A DNA stretch of 64,000 nucleotides from Chitinophagaceae bacterium (GTDB lineage Bacteria > Bacteroidota > Bacteroidia > Chitinophagales > Chitinophagaceae), in assembly GCA_023229465.1 (NCBI GenBank), contig JALNZE010000015.1, forward strand, positions 14,930-78,929, written 5' to 3'. Below, piece by piece: positions 44,384 through 50,185 of this stretch. The notes under the pieces are model-generated. The model saw only the letters and a program-made list of their open reading frames with translations. It was not told where the DNA came from and ran no database searches. A program made the position numbers and the translations under genes. Each line of letters starts with the position of its first letter. The stretch's first letter is position 1.

Positions 44384-45033
44384 AACTGAAAATATCACCT
44401 GTCAGTAAGATGCTGTTACTATCCATCACTTTTTCAATGAGTTTATTACTGGTCCGTTACCGGTTTGCTCCCACTGAAGACTATAGCTTCTACCCCTGGA
44501 ATATTTTTCTGGCGGCGATTCCCTATGTGATGAGTACACAACTGTTAAAACTGAAAAAAATAAATTTCCTGGCTATACTTATGCTGGTTATATGGTTACT
44601 CTTCTTTCCGAATGCCCCGTATATTATTACAGATATTTTTCACTACGAGCAAAGGTTACCTATTCCGTTCTGGTACGACCTGATCCTGGTGATCTCCGCC
44701 GCCTGGAATGGGTTGATACTGGGTATGATTTCACTGATGAATGTTGAGAAATTTTTATTGCGCCATCTTAAACCAATCTGGGTAACCATTTGCGAATTTT
44801 TAAGCCTGCTACTGTGCAGCTATGGTATTTTTATCGGCAGGTTTCTCCGTTTCAACAGTTGGAATGTGCTTACTGATCCCCGTTCTCTCGTTTATTCATC
44901 AGCCAATCACTTATTAGCGCCGCAGAATTACCAGAAACTATGGGTATTTACTATTTTGTTCGCGGTAATGCTGGGATTGATTTATTTTACTTTGAAAAAA
45001 TTGCCGGGGTTACTGGAAGCCAAAAACAAATAG
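44380..45033 (+). CDS. DUF1361 multi-pass membrane protein
   Basis: A 217-residue protein with about seven hydrophobic segments. DUF1361 features include the conserved stretch WLLFFPNAPYIITDIFHYE near residues 76-94 and YGIFIGRFLRFNSWNVLTDP near 150-169. Function of the family is unknown; it is found with lipid or cell-envelope genes in many bacteria. ATG 44380 overlaps the kinase gene stop by 4 nt, so an upstream ATG at 44314 (adding 22 residues in another gene) is rejected. It ends 4 nt from a convergent small ORF that begins the accessory array. Confidence 0.85.
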   Translation: MKLKISPVSKMLLLSITFSMSLLLVRYRFAPTEDYSFYPWNIFLAAIPYVMSTQLLKLKKINFLAILMLVIWLLFFPNAPYIITDIFHYEQRLPIPFWYDLILVISAAWNGLILGMISLMNVEKFLLRHLKPIWVTICEFLSLLLCSYGIFIGRFLRFNSWNVLTDPRSLVYSSANHLLAPQNYQKLWVFTILFAVMLGLIYFTLKKLPGLLEAKNK

Positions 45034-45037
45034 ATAC

Positions 45038-45178
45038 TTATAAAACAAACAGTATTTCCCGATAACCTGGTTGATTATTAAGGTACTGCCAAAATCTTTC
45101 ATAAAATTCTTTATAGGTTTTAAAGAAGCCTTTAATTAGTTTTTCAAGTATGCTGGTTTGTAATGTCTTTTTGTCCAT
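45038..45178 (-). CDS. Small ORF (46 aa) coupled to the nuclease gene
   Basis: A 46-codon ORF beginning MDKKTLQTSILEKLIKGFF and ending YREILFVL. Its ATG overlaps the stop of the PDDEXK gene by one base (TAATG), which favours translational coupling. The product is basic-aromatic, helical and has no match I recognise. It might be a remnant of a longer protein, or a true small partner of the nuclease. Confidence 0.4.
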   Translation of the reverse strand: MDKKTLQTSILEKLIKGFFKTYKEFYERFWQYLNNQPGYREILFVL

Positions 45179-45813
45179 TAGTCATTTTCTTCTTTAGATA
45201 ACTGTTCTACCAACTGGTGCAGTTTATTTGCCAGCACTTTTTTGGATATCAGCTTAGTTTCATAATCAGCAATCATTGCCGGGGAAGTATTACGGGCCAT
45301 AGCATATTCCACTACTTCTGTATCTTTTCCTTTGCAAAGCAATATACCAACGCTGTTGTTTTCAAATGGCCGTTTTATATCACGGTCAAGTGCTTCCAGG
45401 TAAAAATTGAGTTTGCCTAAAAATTCGGGTTCAAATTCCTGAATTTTTAATTCGAATAATACGAGGCATTGTAAATCACGGTGATAAAAAAGCAGGTCAG
45501 TATAATAATCTTTGTTGCCCACCTGCAGTCGGTATTGATTGCCCATGTAAGTAAACCCTTTGCCTATTTCGAGGATAAACTTTTGCAAATTTAGAATCAA
45601 TGCTTTTTCGAGGTCACTTTCAGAATGCCCATCAGGTAAATCCAGGAACTCAAATATATACGGGTCTTTAAAAAAATTTTGTGATACTTGTGTCAACAGT
45701 GTTGACACTTTCTTGTTGGCTAATACAGTTCTTTCAAAAACGGCTGAATTCAGTTGCCGTTCAAGGTCTCTGACAGACCATTTTTCAGTTATAGCTGATA
45801 GGGTGATATACAA
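45178..45813 (-). CDS. YhcG-type PDDEXK nuclease, N-terminally truncated
   Basis: A 211-residue protein that matches only the C-terminal nuclease half of YhcG (DUF1016) proteins. WSVRDLERQLNSAVFERTVL is followed by FKDPYIFEFLDLPDGHSESDLEKALI. The PD-(D/E)xK core is next: YYTDLLFYHRDLQCLVLFELKIQEFEPEFLGKLNFYLEAL, with Asp, Glu-x-Lys. The N-terminal DUF1016_N helical domain is missing. The only start codon available is a TTG (45811-45813) that lies inside a palindromic spacer, and reading upstream soon meets a stop. So it may be a decayed gene or a nuclease-only derivative. Full YhcG proteins occur in restriction/defence loci. Confidence 0.7.
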   Translation of the reverse strand: MYITLSAITEKWSVRDLERQLNSAVFERTVLANKKVSTLLTQVSQNFFKDPYIFEFLDLPDGHSESDLEKALILNLQKFILEIGKGFTYMGNQYRLQVGNKDYYTDLLFYHRDLQCLVLFELKIQEFEPEFLGKLNFYLEALDRDIKRPFENNSVGILLCKGKDTEVVEYAMARNTSPAMIADYETKLISKKVLANKLHQLVEQLSKEEND

Positions 45814-46021
45814 CGTTCCCGCATTGGCGTTGTGGCGGAATTCCGCGATCCGTCAGCCGGGAACTGTTGCTGATTAAAGATACAAAAGCCGATGATTTAT
45901 TCTGTTGCTAAATTTATAACGGTCGAGTTGGAACCTAAGCTGATTTCTTGCCGCCGCTGGGCACCTGCCTTCCGTCCTCCGCCATAACGCCAATGCAATG
46001 TTGTGCGTTCGCAATTAGCGA
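45810..46021 (-). repeat. attC-like palindromic spacer S1
   Basis: Left arm 45810-45839 and right arm 45978-46005 are an imperfect inverted repeat; both contain GCATTGGCGTTRTGGCGGA with a 3-nt bulge in one arm. In gene sense, GCTAAT starts 2 nt after the XRE gene stop, and the element closes with AATGCGGGAACGTTGT, a 16-mer shared with spacer S2. Confidence 0.55.
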
Positions 46022-46348
46022 CTATGATAATTGTAGTTGTTTCTTTTCAATTGTTACGTTGAAATGGATATCTGCTTTTAAGGCTTTGAATACTTTAAGA
46101 ACAGTATCAATTGTCGCACTATTTGCACTACTTTCTAATTTCGAAATCTGTGCTTTCTGAACGCCAACAAGTTTCCCTAATTGTTCTTGGGTCAAATTGC
46201 GTTCTTGCCTGGCTTTCTTTATCATATGGCTTAGTACATCCATATTCAACTCATATTCATAGTTATCTCTGTCCGCAGTACCAACTTTACCAATATATTT
46301 ATCTTTCATTTCGGCAAGTGAAAATGATTTCATTGTTGTCTTTGCCAT
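46022..46348 (-). CDS. XRE-family antitoxin (HigA-like)
   Basis: A 108-residue protein with a lone helix-turn-helix domain at residues ~37-95 (MIKKARQERNLTQEQLGKLVGVQKAQISKLESS), preceded by a flexible N-terminus and followed by a short strand. It lies 3 nt downstream of a RelE/HigB-type toxin gene, the toxin-first order of higBA modules. It should bind and inhibit the toxin and repress its own promoter. The C-terminal KADIHFNVTIEKKQ resembles the toxin-contacting tail of such antitoxins, but this is inference. Confidence 0.8.
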   Translation of the reverse strand: MAKTTMKSFSLAEMKDKYIGKVGTADRDNYEYELNMDVLSHMIKKARQERNLTQEQLGKLVGVQKAQISKLESSANSATIDTVLKVFKALKADIHFNVTIEKKQLQLS

Positions 46349-46351
46349 AAT

Positions 46352-46711
46352 CTATTTTTTTAGTTTACTTTCAAAATATTTTGCCTTAATTTTTACTGCC
46401 CTATCAATTTCATTTGAGGGCACTTTGTCAACCTTTTTAATAAAACCATGAGTCGCCAAAACAAATGTTTCCGTTCCATCTGTTTTGTCCCAAAAGGCAA
46501 GTAGCCTGATTTGTAATCCATTATATCTGGTACGAAACTCCCAAATGTCATTTTGCAACTTTTTGAAAAGCTTCGGATCGTTTGTTTGTTCAGCAAGGTC
46601 GATATTATAGAAGACTTTACTGGCAGTCTTGGAATCAAGACTTGCGATGAACTTATCCGCTTCTTCTAAGAAGCGGGTTTGAAAATACTCCAAAAGGTAT
46701 CTTTTCGGCAA
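46352..46711 (-). CDS. RelE/HigB-type (Gp49-like) toxin
   Basis: A protein of about 112-119 residues with the phage-derived Gp49-like/RelE superfamily pattern: FLEEADKFIASLDSKTASKVFYNIDLAE, LFKKLQNDIWEFRTRYNGLQIRLLAFWDK and the conserved ATHGFIKKVDKVPSNEIDRAVKIKAKYF. Such toxins are ribosome-dependent mRNases. The longest reading uses a TTG at 46711 that overlaps a perfect -7 box (TATCTTTG), so a TTG at 46693 (product starting near EYFQTRF) is more plausible. The HTH antitoxin gene follows. Confidence 0.8.
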   Translation of the reverse strand: MPKRYLLEYFQTRFLEEADKFIASLDSKTASKVFYNIDLAEQTNDPKLFKKLQNDIWEFRTRYNGLQIRLLAFWDKTDGTETFVLATHGFIKKVDKVPSNEIDRAVKIKAKYFESKLKK

Positions 46712-46735
46712 AGATAGGGATAGTTTCCAAATTTA
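46709..46735 (-). promoter_or_regulatory. Putative promoter of the HigBA-like operon
   Basis: TATCTTTG on the minus strand (46716-46709), preceded at 19 nt by TTTC; the -7 box overlaps the TTG at 46711, which supports a downstream start for the toxin. Confidence 0.45.
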
Positions 46736-46984
46736 GAAACTTATTTTTTCGATAAAAAACAGTTATGCAAAAGTGACGCACAACGTTCCCGCATTCATTC
46801 TTCGCAGATTGTCTGGCTAAACAGGAAATTCCGCGCAGAGTCCTCTATCGAGAGATATCTGCGCGGAACACATTGCGAAAAAAAACTTCAGTCGCCCATG
46901 GCCAATACGGCCAATTAGCGGCCAATTATTCTTTTAGTTCATGTCAGCCAGCATATCGCAAAACCGCCTATTAGCGGAAGTTTA
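46717..46984 (-). repeat. attC-like palindromic spacer S2
   Basis: In gene sense GCTAAT starts 9 nt after the OsmC stop. Arms TTCGCAGATTGTCTGGC (46801-46817) and GCCAGCATATCGC (46946 onward) can pair imperfectly. A perfect 11-bp stem TTCCGCGCAGA (46829-46839) / TCTGCGCGGAA (46858-46868) lies inside. The S1-shared 16-mer is at 46780-46795. Confidence 0.5.
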
Positions 46985-47539
46985 TTAAATAGATGTATTA
47001 TCACAATATAAAATTTTCGCATCGACCAGAACAGGTGTTCCTTTAATTAGCGTTTGTAGCACTATACAACTTTGCTCAGTAGCTTTAATTAATTTATTTG
47101 CCATTTCTTCTTTAACAGAGTTATTTAGGGTAATCTCGACTTCCAATCCCATTGTCTGAAAACATACCGGCACATTTATATCAACTCTCAAAGTCCCACG
47201 TACATCAACATTTGCCGTAGCCCTAACTTTAGTTTTATGTAGAACGATCTGCAAACGGTTTGCAATCAGCCTGAGTGCTGTTTCAAAACAGGATGCCAGA
47301 GCAGCACATAGTAAATCGCCAGAATTCGGAAAATCATGGTGCCCACCAACTGCTCTATGAACCCCAATAGGGAAATCAACCTTAAGTTCTTCATTAATAG
47401 AAACAGATGTATGAAAAGGATCATTAAGATTTTTCCCTTCTATCACAGCTACATCGGTAATCCATGCTGCAGTAGGATCGATAATATAATTTTCAATCAA
47501 TGATTGTTGGCGTTCCTTTACAATTGAACTAAAAGTCAT
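46985..47539 (-). CDS. OsmC/Ohr family protein
   Basis: A 184-residue OsmC-fold protein. The two redox cysteines of the family are in GDLLCAALASCFETAL near residues 72-87 and EQSCIVLQTL near 153-162, and the beta strand VEITLNNS precedes the C-terminal helix. OsmC/Ohr enzymes reduce organic hydroperoxides; more divergent members have no known activity. It is part of the same-strand accessory array with palindromic spacers on both sides and looks like a single-gene cassette. Confidence 0.8.
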   Translation of the reverse strand: MTFSSIVKERQQSLIENYIIDPTAAWITDVAVIEGKNLNDPFHTSVSINEELKVDFPIGVHRAVGGHHDFPNSGDLLCAALASCFETALRLIANRLQIVLHKTKVRATANVDVRGTLRVDINVPVCFQTMGLEVEITLNNSVKEEMANKLIKATEQSCIVLQTLIKGTPVLVDAKILYCDNTSI

Positions 47540-47593
47540 AATACTTAAGTTTTTAATTGCTCAAAGTATGAAATATTCTCAAATTAAATTTTC

Positions 47594-47797
47594 GCTAACG
47601 TCCAGGGCTTTAAGCAGTTGGGGCATGCACTTCCGTCCAGCCTGGTTACTGCCGCCGAATAACTGTACAAAAGCTTAATGACATATTCTGCTGACGAGCC
47701 GCGTTGGGTCGCCCTGAAGCTGAAGTTGGGATTTGTACTGCCGATGAAAAGATATATTTGTCAAGCCCCAATTGCTTGAAGCCGATGTTAGCAGCAG
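47594..47797 (-). repeat. attC-like palindromic spacer S3 (complete)
   Basis: In gene sense it begins with GCTAAC 12 nt after the stop of the 439-aa gene and ends, about 200 nt later, with GTTAGC. The outer arms (47594-47624 and 47765-47792) are inverted repeats of 31 and 28 nt that share GGCTT, AAGC, TTGGGGC, with a 3-nt bulge. The part 47651-47797 is 92% identical to spacer S4. Confidence 0.65.
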
Positions 47798-47804
47798 GCT
47801 TTCG

Positions 47805-49124
47805 TTACTGCCTCAATAATTTCCAAATAAAATAATATTTATTTTCTCGAACTTCCGATTTGATTGTGCTTAGCTTTTTTATATTATTCCCAAATTTGTC
47901 GAGATAGTTAATTCCACCAACTCCTGTTACAATCGCTCCAGCTGCTTGAGGCAAAAAGTTTGTAAAGAGTCCAATAGAAACAAATGTTGAACCAACCAAT
48001 GTGTCTTTTACTAAATCATTCAATATGGATTTTCTTGTTTTTTTTATTGTTTGATTGATTTTGATTAATTCGGGCTCGATTTCATCACGAAACGCTTCCT
48101 TTAAATTATAGTCTTTAGTAGTAATGGAAGATAAAAATTTGGTCAGCGAGCTTCTGTATAATTGAAATGCTTCGCCTTCACTATTTCTTAACTTAATTAA
48201 ATCGTTCAAACTTGAAGTTGGGAGGAATGGAACTTTATGATTTAGAGATTGAGATACTTTATCACTAAAGGAGATTTTGTTTTTGTTTTGATTATTTGCA
48301 ATCAATAGGCTATCTATTTTCCGATTTGTCAGATAATGGGAATCAAAAGTATTGGCATAATAATTTTGAATCATCAAGTCATTAATTATTGGCGAGCTAA
48401 AATCGTCGCTTAACCCCATTTCTACGACATCCTTTTTTGTCAATTTGTTTGTCTTTTTGTTTTTAACCAAAGCCTCGAATTTTTCTAATACTTCTCCGCT
48501 GAAATGATATACTATTGGATGCTCAGCTATGTCATTTGTAGGGAGGACTTCAACAAACGGAACTTCATCTTCATCATAGTCTATTAGAAATTTAAAGTCA
48601 GATAATATTTTTTCAGAAAGGAAAGATTTTGCCTTTTCTAATTTCAATTCATATGGTTTAGTCAAAATTTTTGCTTTACGCAAACAAGACTTACAAAGAT
48701 GAATGAAGGAAGACGAAAATTTAAATATGCCACAAACCAACAGAGCTTTTACATGATAAACCAATAAAAAATCTGTTTCAAGTTCATGCCTATCTGATTC
48801 ATCAAATGTTTCAAGGTGATAGTATTTTTCAAATGGATTAGTTATATAAACTACGTCCGCATATAATATAGCATTTCTTGCAAGCGTATCAATATTTTTA
48901 ATTCTGCAGTCAATGTAAGTACACGGATGAGAGCCTCCACTTAACGTGTTGTTTGCGACAAAGCTAAATCTTGAATCAACTTCGTCCATGTTATGTTCTT
49001 TGATAATAGCATCAATGATTTCTAAAATTTTGACCAATTCAGAATCCTTTAGCTTGTAAATCTTTTTAGGAATTGCAGTTTTGGTTAAACCCACAATATT
49101 TAGATAGTCGAAAAGTTGATTCAT
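47805..49124 (-). CDS. Unknown 439-aa protein in the cassette array
   Basis: A 439-residue AT-rich gene product with no family I recognise. It has CTYIDCRIK and, near residues 148-154, CKSCLRK, a potential metal-binding cysteine cluster. The C-terminal 80 residues contain a glycine/alanine-rich hydrophobic segment (STFVSIGLFTNFLPQAAGAIVTGVGGINYL) that could be one or two membrane helices, followed by a basic tail. It is the sole gene between two near-identical spacers, so it is a mobile unit of its own. Its neighbours include defence-type genes, which makes a defence or stress role possible but unproven. Confidence 0.6.
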   Translation of the reverse strand: MNQLFDYLNIVGLTKTAIPKKIYKLKDSELVKILEIIDAIIKEHNMDEVDSRFSFVANNTLSGGSHPCTYIDCRIKNIDTLARNAILYADVVYITNPFEKYYHLETFDESDRHELETDFLLVYHVKALLVCGIFKFSSSFIHLCKSCLRKAKILTKPYELKLEKAKSFLSEKILSDFKFLIDYDEDEVPFVEVLPTNDIAEHPIVYHFSGEVLEKFEALVKNKKTNKLTKKDVVEMGLSDDFSSPIINDLMIQNYYANTFDSHYLTNRKIDSLLIANNQNKNKISFSDKVSQSLNHKVPFLPTSSLNDLIKLRNSEGEAFQLYRSSLTKFLSSITTKDYNLKEAFRDEIEPELIKINQTIKKTRKSILNDLVKDTLVGSTFVSIGLFTNFLPQAAGAIVTGVGGINYLDKFGNNIKKLSTIKSEVRENKYYFIWKLLRQ

Positions 49125-49139
49125 TGTAATGTTTTGGTG

Positions 49140-49280
49140 GCCGCCGAATAAATGTACAAAAGCTTAATGACATATTCTACTGTCGAGCCGAGTTGGGTCG
49201 CCCTGAAGCTGGGATTTGTACTGCCGATGAAAAAATATATTCGTCCAGCCCCAATTGCTTGAAGCTTTTGTTAGCCGCAG
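49140..49280 (-). repeat. attC-like spacer S4 (second copy)
   Basis: 141 nt, 92% identical to 47651-47797 of S3 (about 11 mismatches and one 6-nt indel). In gene sense GCTAAC starts 7 nt after the AbiV stop. The distal arm seen in S3 is lacking or replaced by the gene. Confidence 0.65.
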
Positions 49281-49282
49281 TA

Positions 49283-49897
49283 TTAATTTAGATCTTTCCA
49301 GAAATTTGCTATTAGCTCTTCATCTGTCAGGTTTATGGGATTCTCTATACAGTATTTTTTTAAATCGTCAATAAATGGTAAGGAAAATTTCATAAATGAT
49401 TTCGCTACACCACATCTTGTTAAGGCTCTAAACTCTATGCCGCTTAAAAGCTTATCGGTAATGATTTCATTGGGAGTTTTGAATGTGTTACTATGTATCG
49501 ATGTGTATAAACTATAATTTTTTAAATCATTTAAAGCGTCTATGTTTTCCATTTCATGAGCCGATGCCTCTAAAAATTGCAATTTATCTTCTACAATATC
49601 TTTTGTTACGAGCAAAACGTAATAGTCAATCGCAATCGATCTTCTCGTTTTTTCTTTATGATTTCTAAAATCACTTAAAAATTTCTTAACCGCTTTTTTG
49701 TCAGTGATATCTTCGAAAATAAAAAAGGCATAAATCCTAAATACTTTTCCTATTTCTTCAATTGCTAATTGAAATAAGGTATATGCTCTTTCCTTTCTTT
49801 TATTTTCTTTTAGCAATGTCGCATCGTCTATTAAGCCTTGTGCGTTTAATAGACACTTTTCAATTGCTTCCTTTAAATTATTTTGAGTAAGTGTCAT
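49283..49897 (-). CDS. AbiV family abortive infection protein
   Basis: A 204-residue HEPN-fold protein. The AbiV hallmark is seen near residues 36-55: AYTLFQLAIEEIGKVFRIYAF, preceded by CLLNAQGLIDDATLLKEN. The catalytic R-x4-6-H of HEPN RNases is approximated by RNHKEKTRRS (Arg, His) near residues 91-100. AbiV of Lactococcus aborts phage infection by blocking phage translation. Its first bases are preceded by GTTGGCCGC, which resembles a cassette boundary. It is the outermost gene of the accessory array. Confidence 0.72.
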   Translation of the reverse strand: MTLTQNNLKEAIEKCLLNAQGLIDDATLLKENKRKERAYTLFQLAIEEIGKVFRIYAFFIFEDITDKKAVKKFLSDFRNHKEKTRRSIAIDYYVLLVTKDIVEDKLQFLEASAHEMENIDALNDLKNYSLYTSIHSNTFKTPNEIITDKLLSGIEFRALTRCGVAKSFMKFSLPFIDDLKKYCIENPINLTDEELIANFWKDLN

Positions 49898-49927
49898 TTA
49901 TTTATTGCGGCCAACAATTATAATACG

Positions 49928-50026
49928 CTATTCCCTTCCCTCTCCCTGCGTATATTCAACACCCACCCGCCAGCTATCCGCATCTTTCATCCCTTTTTTA
50001 ACCAACGCAATCCCCCATCCACCCAC
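49928..50026 (-). pseudogene. Possible remnant of an outer-membrane protein C-terminus
   Basis: A 32-codon frame (GTG start) coding for a segment with GWGIALVKKGM and DSWRVGVEYTQ, reminiscent of terminal strands of Bacteroidota barrel proteins, preceded by a stop. It lies just outside the AbiV cassette. It may be chance. Confidence 0.2.
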
Positions 50027-50131
50027 AAAAACCCATTAGCGATTATTACAATTTAATCACAAAAATTCATCAAACCAAGGCTGAATCTGAAAATTTAATA
50101 TGAAGAAGAATACTTGACCCAATAACTCTAT

Positions 50132-50165
50132 AAAAAACAGGCATATAGGAAACCCCATATGCCTG
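50132..50165 (-). terminator. Rho-independent terminator of the 1123-aa protein gene
   Basis: On the minus strand CAGGCATAT, a loop of 10, ATATGCCTG then T6: a perfect 9-bp stem 20 nt after the stop. Confidence 0.88.
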
Positions 50166-50185
50166 ATTATTGAAAATAGGTATCA

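Noticed and set aside
45810..49280. CRISPR array as an explanation of the repeats at 45-49 kb
   Set aside because: Repeats are long, few, palindromic and separated by whole genes; no short regular spacers or cas genes.
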